From the NCBI GenBank assembly GCA_963732765.1, contig CAVTAS010000003.1, forward strand, positions 434,001-498,000: a stretch of 64,000 nucleotides of DNA, read 5' to 3'. The position numbers and the translations under genes were made by a program. This document shows, in pieces, positions 53,387 through 62,657 of this stretch. Position 1 is the stretch's first letter. Every line of letters starts with the position of its first letter. Source of the stretch: JANYHF01 sp963732765 (lineage in GTDB: Bacteria > Pseudomonadota > Alphaproteobacteria > Rhizobiales > Hyphomicrobiaceae). The notes beneath the pieces were generated by a model. It was given only the letters and a program-made list of their open reading frames with translations, searched no databases and was not told the origin of the DNA.

Positions 53387-54290
53387 TCGGTTCTTCTCCG
53401 AGGCGCTGACGTTCTTTGGCGGCGATCCCGCGAAATACGACAGCGGCCGCAAGCGCGCCAATGCTCTGGCCGCCATCCTCGCCCCGCAGCGTGCCCTCGT
53501 GATCCTCGACGGCATCGAGCCCATGCAGAGCCCGCGCGGCGATGCCGAGCACGGCCGCCTGCGCGACGACGCCATGGCCGATTTCCTCACCCTGATGCGG
53601 CGCGACAGCCGCGGCCTGGTCGTGGTGACCACGCGCCTGCCGCTGCCGGATCTGCCGGATGACCGGCCCGAGCAGGTGCAGTCGGTGCGCCTGCCCAACC
53701 TGCCGCTGGCCGATGCCGTCACCCTGCTGCGCCATGGCTTCAAGGTCACCGCCCCGGACGCGGAACTGAGGGAGCTGTGCAAGGCCTTCGGCCAGGCCAC
53801 GGGCGAGCCTGACGACGCCAATATCACCTGCCACGCCAAGGCCATCGCGCTGATCGGCTCGTTCCTGGAGCAGCGCTTTCGCGGCGCCACGCACACGCCG
53901 ACGCTGGCCGAGATGCGCGATGCCTTCGCCATGCCGGACGAGGCGTTCCTGGGCGAGGCGCCGGCCGAGTTCAAGGAGCGGCCGGGCTACGCCGTGTTCA
54001 AGATGATCCGCCGCTACGAGATCATGTACGAGGAGCGCGCCAGCCAAGAAAAGCACGCACTGGTGAGATCGGCCGCCGGGCGGCAGCTGGTGCTGCTGCG
54101 CCTGATGGGCCTGTTCGACCGCCCGGCCACCTGGGGCGCGTTCGGCGCGGTGCTGGGCAAGCCGGAGATCGCCGGGCTGACCGAGCGGCTGGGCGAGGTT
54201 TCGGCGGGCGAATGGCGCGAGGCCGTGACGGCGCTGCGCGACGACGGGCTGCTGAACCCGGCGCCCGCAGGCGCGGCCGGCGCTGGAGAC
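53230..54290 (+). pseudogene. TIR-NTPase-TPR gene, fragment 2: P-loop NTPase
   Basis: This fragment continues fragment 1 after a one-base shift. The P-loop is LIAAGGTGKTMLASAFLDEL, Walker B is ALVILDGIEPMQSP, and the sensor-like segment is RGLVVVTTRLPLPDLPD. A winged-helix region runs to RLMGLFDRPATWGAF and EWREAVTALRDDGLLNP. The frame is lost again near 54275-54290 in a GC-rich run. The open frame extends from 53094 to 54395, but its first 45 and last 35 codons are out of frame with the protein family. Confidence 0.8.
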
Positions 54291-54540
54291 GGGCACGGTG
54301 CTCGACGCCCATCCGCTGGTGCGCGAGTATTTCGGGCGGCGATTGGCGCTGGTGGCGCCCAAGGCGTTCGAGGAGGCGCATCGGCGGCTGTATGATTATT
54401 ATCGGTATGCGGGGTTGCCGGAGGTGTTTCGGGAGTCCGAGGCCTATGGAGTGTATGGCGTACAAGATCGCGGCTTTCCGAACACATCTCGACCTGCGTC
54501 AGTCGAACAAGCACTGAAGGCCGACAGCTCGCGCGAGCAG
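54291..54540 (+). pseudogene. TIR-NTPase-TPR gene, fragment 3: linker
   Basis: In a third frame: VLDAHPLVREYFGRRLALVAPKAFEEAHRRLYDYYRYAG, then FRESEAYGVYGVQ. This matches the region after the winged helix in this family of TIR-linked NTPases. The frame is lost again near 54525-54545. Confidence 0.65.
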
Positions 54541-56309
54541 AGGCGGCCAACCTGCCGCCAGATTTTCTTCACTGGCGATCCCTGAAGCGACTACAAGCCG
54601 CCGCCAAACTGATCGACGGGCCGGAGTGGAAACAGGCCCTCGCGGCCTTCCTGCCGGGCGACGCGGCTGGCATGGCGCCGCTGTTCGCCGCCATCGCCCA
54701 TGGCTGCGCGGCCGGCCGGCACGACGAGGCGTTCAACGAGGTCTACTGGCCGCGCATCGCCCGCGGCGACGAGAAGTTCGCGACCAGAAAGCTCGGGCTC
54801 TATGGCTCGGAGTTGAGCGCCATCGCGCATTTCTTTGCCCAGCCCTTCGCCCGTCCCGCGCCGGGCCTGTCGGCTGCGGACCAGGCCCTGGTGCTCAATC
54901 TCGCGGGCTTCCACTTGCGCGCGCTCGGGCGGCTGGCGGATGCGGTGGCGCCGATGCGGGTTGGTGCGCGACTGCAAGCTGATCAACAGGACTGGAGCAA
55001 TGCCGCATCCGGCGCCTCCAACCTCGCCGAACTGCTGCAGACGCTGGGCCGGCTCGGCGATGGCGGGCCGGCGGCGGCGGGCGAGGCAGCGACCAGGGAA
55101 GCGGGCGCCGTGACCTCAGCCGCAGCGGCGGTCGCCTATGCCGACCAGAGCGGCGATGCGTTTTGGCGCATGAGCGAGCCGCACCACCCACGCCGACGCG
55201 CTGCACGCCGCCGGCCGCTGGACCGAGGCCAGCGCGCTTTTTGTCGACGCAGAGGAACGGCAGCGCGAAGGCAGGCCGAGCTGCCGCTGCTCTATTCGCT
55301 GCAAGGCTACCAATGGTGCGACCTGAAGCTCGCCCAGGGGCGGGCGTGGGAGGTGGGGGTGCGGGCGCGGCATATCGTGGCTTGGCGGCAGGCAGCGAAC
55401 TCGTTGCTCGATAGCGCCCTCGACACCCTCTCCCTCGGCCGCGCCGCGCATCTGGCGGCTGCCGGGGACATGATGTTCATCTCCGCCAAGCCGCCGGCAC
55501 CCGAGTTAACCTCCGGCTCTGCGGCGGAGATGAACTTCGTGTCCCCAGAGGTCCGCGCCGGCGACAAGACCTGGGGACACAGAGTTCATCGCCGCCGCGA
55601 CGTCATCGCCCACCGACGACCACCACGGCAGGGCGGCGATGAACACTATGTCCCCATCCCTGCTCGACTCCGCCGTCGAGGGGCTGCGGGCGGCTGGCAG
55701 CACGACCACATCCCCCGCGGCCTGCTCGCCCGCGCCGCCTGGGCGCGCGATCTGCGGGCGGCGCAGGAGGCGGCCGGCCAGCCGCTCACGGACGGGACGG
55801 ACCAGGCCAGCCAGGACCTCAGGGAGGTGTTCGACATCGCCACCCGCGGCGGCATGCGGCTGTTCCTGGCCGAGGCCTGGCTGGAGAGCGCGTGGCAGCG
55901 GCTGGCGCGCCGCGCGCCCACGGCGGTCGGGCTGACATTCGCCGCCGAGGCGCTGGACAAGGCCGCCGCGCTCATTGCTGAAACGGGTTACAACCGCCGC
56001 CTGCCCGATCTGGCGCTCGCCCGCGCGGCGCTGCAGTTCGCCCGCAGCGAGTCCGTCGAGGGACGCCGCCAGCTCGCGCAGGTGATCGCGGCCATGCGCG
56101 CGCACAATCTCTGGGGCTTCCTGCCGCAGGTCGAACGCCTCGCCGCCCGCCACGGCCTCGCCGATCTCGCGCCCGAGCTGGCCGAGCTGCGGGAGATCCG
56201 CGCCCGCTTCGACGCCCAGGCGGATGCGGCGTTTGAGGCGGCGCGCATAGAGTGGGGTCAGACCCCAGAGCGAGCAGCCGGATGGAGCGTCGCCAGACCT
56301 GGGGTCTGA
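54540..56309 (+). pseudogene. TIR-NTPase-TPR gene, fragment 4: TPR-like C-terminus with REP insertion
   Basis: The helical-repeat sensor part. It begins NLPPDFLHWRSLKRLQAAAKLIDG and has GCAAGRHDEAFNEVYWPRI, FHLRALGRLADAVAPMRVGA and ASNLAELLQTLGRLGD. Between about 55185 and 55270 the family sequence (THADALHAAGRWTEASALFV) is in another frame, so two compensating shifts are present. A 193-base double hairpin (55464-55656) interrupts the repeats. The final codons and the stop come from a GGGGTCAGACCCC palindrome. Four or more lesions make this a decayed gene unless the assembly is wrong. Confidence 0.75.
55464..55656. repeat. Double GGGGACA...TTCATC hairpin inserted in the TIR gene
   Basis: Two consecutive inverted repeats. 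The first has GGGGACATGATGTTCATC at 55464 and its near complement ending GTGTCCCC at 55546. The second has GGGGACACAGAGTTCATC at 55573 and its complement ending ATGTCCCC at 55656. They sit where the family's coding sequence should continue, so this is an insertion. The GGGGACA ends recall the palindromes at 25755 and 49824. Confidence 0.75.
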
Positions 56310-56313
56310 CCCC
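56254..56313. repeat. GGGGTCAGACCCC palindromic element
   Basis: Arms GGGGTCAGACCCCAG and CTGGGGTCTGACCCC enclose 30 bases. It encodes the last codons of the decayed TIR gene and contains its TGA. The arms are themselves near-palindromic, as in REP units moved by RAYT-type transposases (inference). Confidence 0.75.
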
Positions 56314-56398
56314 GCCCCGCCCGCGCCGCTGCAAAAGCCGCGCTCGACGCACTGGCTCGATCGATTGCTATGGTGGAAAAAATGACGGGCACGGAACT

Positions 56399-56606
56399 TC
56401 CTTCTCCCCCTTCTTCAGGGGGAGAAGGTGGCCGCCGAGGCGCCGGAGCGCCGAGGATGCAAGGCCGGATGAGGGGCAGGAGCTTGCTCCGTGGACGGCA
56501 CAAGGTAGCAAGCACCGGACTCGTTGCACGAGCTACGGAGCAAGCGGCTGCCCCTCACCCGCCCCTTCGGGGCACCCTCGCCCCTCGCAGTGCGAGGGGA
56601 GAGGGA
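56399..56606. repeat. Composite CTCTCCC/GAGGGGCAG palindromic repeat
   Basis: The third full copy. The left hairpin is CCTTCTCCCCCTTC...GGGGGAGAAGG, then GGATGAGGGGCAG, a centre containing CTACGGAGCAAG, the arm GCTGCCCCTCACCCGCCCC, and a right hairpin CCCTCGCCCCTCGC...GCGAGGGGAGAGGG. It fills the space between the decayed TIR gene and the convergent speD. Confidence 0.8.
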
Positions 56607-56609
56607 AGA

Positions 56610-57149
56610 CTAAGCCGCGGCCTTCACCGCCCCGTCGTTGGCGGCCGCGGCCTGCCAATCGAGCGTGGTCAGCTCTTCGCCGCGCCGGTGCGTCTTGACG
56701 ACCACCTGCTCGGCCTCGAAGGCTGCCTTCAGCACCGGAACGCCGAGTTCGGGCCGGCTATCTCCGCACATGAAGATATCCAGCGCCGCGTAGTTGGCTT
56801 CCGGCCAGCTGTGAATGCTGATGTGACTTTCACTCAGCACCGCCACACCGCTCACGCCGCCATTGGGCGTAAAGTGGTGCAGATGGATATGCAGCAACGT
56901 AGCTCCGGCCACTTCGACAACCCGCTTGAGCGTGCGTTCGATGTGGGCCAAATCATCCAGTCGACGGGCGCCGAAAAGGTCCACCAGAAGGTGGTTTCCG
57001 GCATAACGAACGCCGTCGCGCTCGATGAAATAGTCCTTACGATCTTGAAGCGCTACGTCTGCGCGTGATCCATGATCTTCCTTTTGGGCGGTGCTTGAAC
57101 CAATTTCCAAGTCCATCCCCAATTGGAAGAGGGCGTCATGGTGTGCCAT
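56610..57149 (-). CDS. speD: S-adenosylmethionine decarboxylase proenzyme
   Basis: A 179-residue pyruvoyl enzyme that makes decarboxylated AdoMet for SpeE. The self-cleavage region is VAVLSESHISIHSWPEANYAALDIFMCG, in which the Ser of SES-H becomes the pyruvoyl group; His and Cys of the site are present. The N-terminal extension (MAHHDALFQLGMDLEIGSS) is longer than in the minimal Thermotoga form. A GGGAGG site precedes the ATG at 57149; an upstream start would add 21 residues of unlike sequence. It is on the same strand as speE but separated from it by the decayed TIR gene. Confidence 0.94.
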   Translation of the reverse strand: MAHHDALFQLGMDLEIGSSTAQKEDHGSRADVALQDRKDYFIERDGVRYAGNHLLVDLFGARRLDDLAHIERTLKRVVEVAGATLLHIHLHHFTPNGGVSGVAVLSESHISIHSWPEANYAALDIFMCGDSRPELGVPVLKAAFEAEQVVVKTHRRGEELTTLDWQAAAANDGAVKAAA

Positions 57150-57365
57150 GTGGCGACCTCCCCAACCAGCAGATGTGCACCGGGACGACCCCGGCGCAAC
57201 GAGGGGGGTCATATGATAGCAGTTGATGTCACGATCAAGAAAATTCGGGGGGCAGGGTCAAAATATAATCTGTGCCGGATTAGCAGTGATTTAACACTCG
57301 GCAGAGTGCCGTTTGGTCGCCGGCACGATCGTCGAAATGACGCGCGAGCCGGCCGACCGACGCCC

Positions 57366-58262
57366 TCACTTCTGCTGAACATACTTGCGCCAGTTGTGCG
57401 CCTCCTTGAACCCCAACACTTCGCGCGTCTTGCGGTTCGAGATCGGCCCCTCCCACTCGCCCATGGCGCGCGTCACCGGTGTTTTCGGGCAGTACTTGGC
57501 CAGAAAGTCCTTGGTCGGAATGTTCATCGTGATGGTGTCGTTCACAGCATTGAACACCTGGAAGCCCAGGCCGTCCTTCTGGAGGCAGCAATGCACGATC
57601 TCGCCGAGGTCGCGGGCGTCGATGTAGCTCCAGGCGTTGCGCTTGCGGCTCATCGGATCGGCGATGAAGGCGGGGAAGCGGTCGTATTCGTGCGGCTCGA
57701 TGACGTTGCCGATGCGGAGCGCATAGATGTCGGCGCCATAGCGCATGGCGAAGGCGCGGGCGGTTTTCTCGTTGACCAGCTTGGAGAGGCCGTAGCTGTC
57801 CATCGGGTCGATGTCGTAGTCCTCTTCCAGCGGGAAGGAGTGATAGTCCTTGTCGCCCTCGGCAAAGCAGACGCCATAGGTGGTCTCGCTGGAGGCGACG
57901 ATAACTTTGCGCACGCCCAGCTTCATGGCGGCTTCCAGCACATTGTAGGTGCTCATCACATTGGCGCGGTAGGTGGCGTTGTCCGGCTCGGCCAGGATGC
58001 GCGGGATGGCGGCGAAATGGACGACGGCGTCGGGGGCGGATGGTGGCTTGCCGAGGTCGTAACCGCCGTAGCCGAAATGCGTGGTCAAGGCGTTGAAGGC
58101 CTGGCCGCTCTCGGTGAGGTCGGCGGTGAGTGTGTGGACTCCGGGGCAGTCGAGCGGCTTCAGGTCGACATTCAGGATCTGATAGCCCTTGGCCACCAGA
58201 TGCGGGACGGCATGCTTGCCGGCCTTGCCGCTGCCGCCGGTAAAGACGATGCGCTTGGTCAT
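57366..58262 (-). CDS. NAD-dependent epimerase/dehydratase family protein
   Basis: A 298-residue extended SDR. The cofactor loop is IVFTGGSGKAGKHAV (TGGxGKxG). Later segments are VVHFAAIPRI, the Ser of VIVASSETTYG and the catalytic dyad YGLSKLVNEK (YxxxK). The end of the protein has KTREVLGFKEAHNWRKYV. Such proteins act on nucleotide sugars or small carbonyls; the substrate is not clear. It lies downstream of the MmcQ-like gene on the same strand with a 66-base gap. Confidence 0.88.
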   Translation of the reverse strand: MTKRIVFTGGSGKAGKHAVPHLVAKGYQILNVDLKPLDCPGVHTLTADLTESGQAFNALTTHFGYGGYDLGKPPSAPDAVVHFAAIPRILAEPDNATYRANVMSTYNVLEAAMKLGVRKVIVASSETTYGVCFAEGDKDYHSFPLEEDYDIDPMDSYGLSKLVNEKTARAFAMRYGADIYALRIGNVIEPHEYDRFPAFIADPMSRKRNAWSYIDARDLGEIVHCCLQKDGLGFQVFNAVNDTITMNIPTKDFLAKYCPKTPVTRAMGEWEGPISNRKTREVLGFKEAHNWRKYVQQK

Positions 58263-58328
58263 GGGGTGTGGGTCCTTCGAGGTGCTCTGCCACTGGATAC
58301 TAGCGCAGGACTAGCAGGACTTGCCCGC

Positions 58329-58685
58329 TCACTCCAACCCCAACTCGCGCCGCTTCTTGCCGCTCAGGCCAGAGGCAACAATCCGGTGCGACTCGCGCAG
58401 ATAATCCTTCAGCTCACGGTCGGTCAGGCCCGGCTTGGCATAGTGCTGGATCCAGCTCATGCCGCGCGAGGCGAGGTACGGCGCGGGACGCAGGCCTGGT
58501 TGTTCTTTGAGCATCTGGAACGCCAACTCGCTGACCTTGAACGTGATGGCCGGCGCGCTCGTCTCCCAGCCGCCAATGGCGAACACCTTGGCCCCGACTT
58601 TCCAGACATGCGCGCCGCCCCATTGTACGACGTGGGTCGTAGCCGGCAGCGAGCCGCAGAAGGAGTTGTAGTCGTCGTAAGTCAC
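58329..58685 (-). CDS. MmcQ/YjbR family protein
   Basis: A 118-residue CyaY-like-fold protein. Features are a helical start (TYDDYNSFCGSLPATTHVVQW), the central strands VWKVGAKVFAIGG, a Lys-containing strand (ITFKVSEL), the segment PGLRPAPYLASRGMSWIQ and a helical end (LKDYLRESHRIVASGLSGKKR). YjbR binds DNA in vitro, but the cellular role is unknown. The start codon is GTG. It begins 12 bases after the stop of the broken asmA gene. Confidence 0.88.
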   Translation of the reverse strand: MTYDDYNSFCGSLPATTHVVQWGGAHVWKVGAKVFAIGGWETSAPAITFKVSELAFQMLKEQPGLRPAPYLASRGMSWIQHYAKPGLTDRELKDYLRESHRIVASGLSGKKRRELGLE

Positions 58686-58697
58686 GATACTTTCTGC

Positions 58698-60023
58698 CTA
58701 CTGTGCCGGAGCGCCGTTCAATCCCAACGCTGTGCCAGCCTCTTTGCTCTGCTTCTTGCCCAACAGCCCGCCGAGCAGGTCGCCGATCGCCTTGCCTTCT
58801 TTCGAATTGGCCAGGTTCGTCACCGCCTCCTGCACCTTATCGCCGCCTTTCACTTTAGAGAGCGCCTGCTTCACGGCATTCACGGCCGCGCCCGGGTTCT
58901 TGGCGATTTCGCCCAGGTCCAGAGACAGATTCGGCTTGGCCCAGGGGCCGGTGATGTGCACGGGAACGGCCAGCGCATTGCCGGTGGAGGCGGTGGTGTC
59001 CGTCGCCTCGGCCTCGGCCAAGATGGCAGGCTTCACCCGGTAGTCGATCAGCCGCGAGGGCAGGAACACTTTGCCCGCACCAGTCATGCGCAGCGCCGGG
59101 CTGACCACATTGAGATCGTCACTCGCCAGCACGCCATTGGTTGTGGTCGCCGAGGCCGTCAGCGAGTTGAACGCTGTCTTGGCGGTTGGATCGTCTTTCA
59201 GGCCCGGGAAGTTGCCGAGCTGCAGATTTTTCAGAATAGCGCTCACGTCGTATCCGGCCACCGCGCCGTCAGCGACTTCGATCTTGCCGGTGCCATTGAG
59301 CGTCTTGACGATGTCGCGCTGGTTGCGACCGGTCCCGGTGAAGCCGAAACTCACGTTGCCGCGGCCCGACACGCGGCCGATGCCGGCGGCGTCCTGCAGC
59401 AGCGGCTGCACTTGCACGGACTTCAGGGCAAAACTGGTCTCGATCTTTGGAGCCGCGAGCTTGGCTTCGATAAGGACTGTGCCGGTGCCCTTGCCACCGT
59501 AGAGCGCCAGCTCGTTGAAACGGGTACGGAGCGTGCCATCCTTCAGCGTCGCGGCGACCACGCTGCGGCCGACTTTGACGTTCTGGAACTGCAGCGCGCC
59601 CAATGTCAGCGCGACATCTGCGTCGGCCAACTTCAGCGCCGAGACGTCGATGGGGGCGTTGCTCCAGCCTGTGGCCGGGTCGGAGGTCGCCGCGACAACG
59701 ATATCGGGCTTGCTGGCGTCCTTGCCAGTGGCCGGCTGCGGCGAAGCAGTGTTGGCGGACGGTTTGGCGGCGGCGTCGCTTGCCGGCAAATAAGCGTTGA
59801 GATCGAGCCGGTCGATGGCGAGATCGGCCGTCAGCACCGGCTTTGCTGCGCCGGGATCGACTGTGAATGTGCCCTTGGCGGTCCAGCCATCGGCCGAGGC
59901 CGTAGCGTTGGTCGCCTTCAGCGCGCCCTTGCTGCCAAGTGCGATGTCGGCATTGAGCGCGCCCGTGCCAAAGCCTGGTCCCTTAGGGAGCGGATGGCGT
60001 AGCCAAACCAGCAACTCGCGCAA
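58698..60023 (-). pseudogene. AsmA family protein, C-terminal part (downstream of frameshift)
   Basis: A frame of 441 codons with the C-terminal AsmA domain: RELLVWLRHPLPKGPGFGTGALNADIALG, then repeated beta-strand units and a final AsmA_2-type segment (GRGNVSFGFTGTGRNQRDIVKTLNGTGKIEVADGAVAGYD). The C-terminus is helical. AsmA proteins are inner-membrane-anchored periplasmic bridges linked to phospholipid transport and outer-membrane assembly. It joins the N-terminal part if one base (C at about 60024) is removed, giving DLKTSSLRELLVWL. Confidence 0.82.
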
Positions 60024-60885
60024 CTGAGCTTGTCTTGAGATCCAACTTGCCGCTGAGCAGCGCAGCTTGGCTCAGGCCGTAGCGACCCTTGAACGTGCCT
60101 TCGGCCATTGCGCTTTGCAGCGCCGCGTTGACGCCGATTGGCGCGCCGGTCAGCAACGCCTCGGCGGGGGCGACCTCGGCCTTGATCGTAATTGGCACGC
60201 CAGACCACGTCAGGGCGCCGGAGGTTTTCATCGTGCCCTGCAATGACGGCAAGGCAACCTGCATCGACACATCGGTCAAGGTTTCGTCAGTGCCGTCGCG
60301 ATCGTCGACGAAGCGGAATGTGCCCGACGTGATGCGGACGTCACCCAGCTGAAGGCCCGCAAGGGCATCGACACGGGGACGGGCGGTCGTTGCAGACGCA
60401 GTTGGCAAGGCCGTGGCGGCGCCCTTGGCCGTGGCGGCGTCGGCCTGTCCGCCGCGCAGGGGGGTGGTCGTGGCAGCAGTCCCCGGAGCGGCCTCGACAG
60501 CGGCAAAATCCCAGCTGCGTCGACCGGCCTTGTCGGTGCGGAAGGCCACCACGGGGTGGTCCAGCGAGAATCTTTCGATGATCAGCTTCTGGCTCAGCAG
60601 CGGCCAGAACGGAACTTTGAGGCTAAGCGTACGAACCGTCAGGAACGGCTCCCCTTTCATACCCGGAGGCGGCGACACGGTGACATTGCCGAGTTCGACC
60701 GACACATCCGGATAGAGGCTGACCGAAACCGCACCATCGACCGTCAGCGTGCGGCCGGTACGCTGGCTGACGATACTTGCGATTTCGGAGCGCACGAAAT
60801 CGGTCGGAAGCGCCATGTAGAGGAAGGCCCCGGCACCCAAGGCCAGCGCCAGGATCGCGACAAATCCATAGAAGACAAAGCGCAT
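59983..60885 (-). pseudogene. AsmA family protein, N-terminal part (upstream of frameshift)
   Basis: It begins MRFVFYGFVAILALALGAGAFLYMALPTDFVRSEI, a signal-anchor followed by the first AsmA strand region (RTGRTLTVDGAVSVSLYPDVSVELGNVTVS). It goes on to SLKVPFWPLLSQKLIIERFSLDHPVV and stays in frame to GKLDLKTSS, after which 13 unlike codons lead to a stop. The two halves together would be about 730 residues, normal for the family. A single-base lesion is either real or a sequencing error. Confidence 0.82.
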
Positions 60886-61062
60886 GGGACGGCCTCGCGA
60901 AGGGCCCGAGCACGCTGTGCTGCCCGGAGGCAGATGCAACGCGCCCGGCAAATCAGTGCGCCGATGATAGTCGAAGTTGGACCGCAATGGCGCACGATGC
61001 TCTGTTGCAGCAATACCGGCCGGTTGTGCCAATGTCATGGCGCTGCAGGCGAATTTCGCGCC

Positions 61063-62241
61063 TCAGTACGGGCCGGGGCGCTTGCGGAATTCGGCCTCGA
61101 TACGGCGGCCCAGCGAGCGGGCCGAGCGTGTTGCCGCAATCATGCCAAGGCGCGCCATGCGTCCGGTGTTGCGCAGCTGCGTCAGGATCGGGGCCTGCTG
61201 GGCTTCGTACCAAGCATAGACGATGATCGCGACGATCATGGGGATCAGATAGTAGAGCACGCGGAACACCAAGAGGCTGGCGAGCATTTTCTCAGTTGGG
61301 ATGTTGGGCACCGCCAGCAGCATGATGGTCTCGAACACGCCGATGCCGCCAGGGATCCAGCTCAACAGGCCAAGTGTGATGGCGGCGGCGAACAAGCCGG
61401 CGAAGATCGGATAACCGGTGCCAGGATCGCCGGGCAGCAGCAAGTAGAGAGCCGCCGAGGCGCACAGCATATCGCCGACGCCGGAGGCGAGCTGCGCGAT
61501 GGTCGAGAATGGGCCCGGCAACGACAACTCGTAGCCCGACCAGGTCACGGCTTTGCGGCCAGAGCTGACCCAGCCGATGTAGGCGCCGAGGGCTGCGACG
61601 ATGATCAAGCCGATGGTGAAATTGGCCCAGTTTGGCAAGTTATCGACGAGGCTTGCGAAATTGGGCGCCAGCAGCAGGCTGACGCCCATAATCAGCGTTG
61701 CACTGAGCGCAAAAATCAGCCCGGACATAATGGTAATAACGGCGACGTCCGGAGCTGTGACGCCGGATGAGCCATAAACGCGATAGCGCACGGACCCTGC
61801 GGTCAACAGCACGAAGCCCAAGGTGTTGGCGAGAGCAAAGGACACGAAGCCGCCGACCGCAACCGACGCCAACGACACTCGTTTTCCAAGGTGTTCCAAC
61901 GCCATGAAGTCGTAGCCGATGAGGCAGATATAGCTCAGCGCCACCAAGGCCAACGAGCCCAAGACGCTGCTAAAACTCATGGCGCTAAGGCCGGCATAGA
62001 CCTCGTTCAGCTGCACATCGCGCAAGATGCGCATCAGCACCCAGACCGCAATGGCCATTACCGCCAGACCCACCAACGGGCTGAGCAACTTGGCTATCTG
62101 GCGCCAGCGTTTGACGTTGAGCCGTTCCGGCGCCTTGACCCGTAGCCCATAGGGCACGAACTGGCCGTCACCGCCATCCGTCCCCTGCTCGTGGTCAGGA
62201 TGCTGGAACATTATTGACGGCAACCTGTCCTGTAGCTGCAT
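61063..62241 (-). CDS. YbhN/UPF0104 (lysylphosphatidylglycerol synthase-like) membrane protein
   Basis: A protein of about 392 residues with eight or more hydrophobic segments. It belongs to the LPG_synthase_TM/UPF0104 family, without a C-terminal aminoacyl-transfer domain. Signatures are SYICLIGYDFMALEHLGKRVSLASVAVGGFVSFALANTLG, TAGSVRYRVYGSSGV and the helix pair LLSWIPGGIGVFETIMLL. The C-terminal tail is basic (RRIEAEFRKRPG). YbhN-like proteins are thought to handle lipids, but this is not settled. The start could be 62241 or 62211. Confidence 0.85.
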   Translation of the reverse strand: MQLQDRLPSIMFQHPDHEQGTDGGDGQFVPYGLRVKAPERLNVKRWRQIAKLLSPLVGLAVMAIAVWVLMRILRDVQLNEVYAGLSAMSFSSVLGSLALVALSYICLIGYDFMALEHLGKRVSLASVAVGGFVSFALANTLGFVLLTAGSVRYRVYGSSGVTAPDVAVITIMSGLIFALSATLIMGVSLLLAPNFASLVDNLPNWANFTIGLIIVAALGAYIGWVSSGRKAVTWSGYELSLPGPFSTIAQLASGVGDMLCASAALYLLLPGDPGTGYPIFAGLFAAAITLGLLSWIPGGIGVFETIMLLAVPNIPTEKMLASLLVFRVLYYLIPMIVAIIVYAWYEAQQAPILTQLRNTGRMARLGMIAATRSARSLGRRIEAEFRKRPGPY

Positions 62242-62657
62242 GTGAACCGCGACGTAGCCTGCTTGTTGGAAAACGCGTTGACTTGGGAGGATACCAATGG
62301 CGAACGCCGACACGCAGGCCCGGGTCAAACCGCGCACGGGCGCGCCGATCAAGATGATCCAACGCAGCTCGCCACGTGACCGGAAGCGGTCGCTTCAGGC
62401 CGATTCACCCGGAACCTTAGGCATATAGAGACCCTGGCGGGATTGGCAACAGCCGTACGCGCTGCGATGTTTGGGCGCAGACCTCAATGATGCCAAATTG
62501 CATCAATGGCTCAAAGCTCTGTGCTGGTCGGCGCCGGCTTTACGCTGCAGTTCGAAGGGGCTTGCGTGTGACGAAAATTTGATGGAGTTGAGGGAGCATC
62601 GGAAAGTTTACGATATGCGATGATGGCGTCGGTCAGAGCGTCGGCTGGGAGGATAGT
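62242..62657. other. Intergenic region, no gene seen
   Basis: About 415 bases between the divergent YbhN-like and YafK-like genes. No coding frame with family features and no strong repeat is seen. It should hold both promoters. Confidence 0.45.

Noticed and set aside
52670..56309. An active TIR-type antiphage sensor
   Set aside because: Several frame changes and an inserted hairpin pair make a full-length product unlikely unless the sequence is wrong.
57123..60002. A 959-codon open frame on the + strand across the SDR, MmcQ and asmA region
   Set aside because: It is antisense to three recognisable genes, has no family-like sequence and reflects high G+C codon bias on the real strand.
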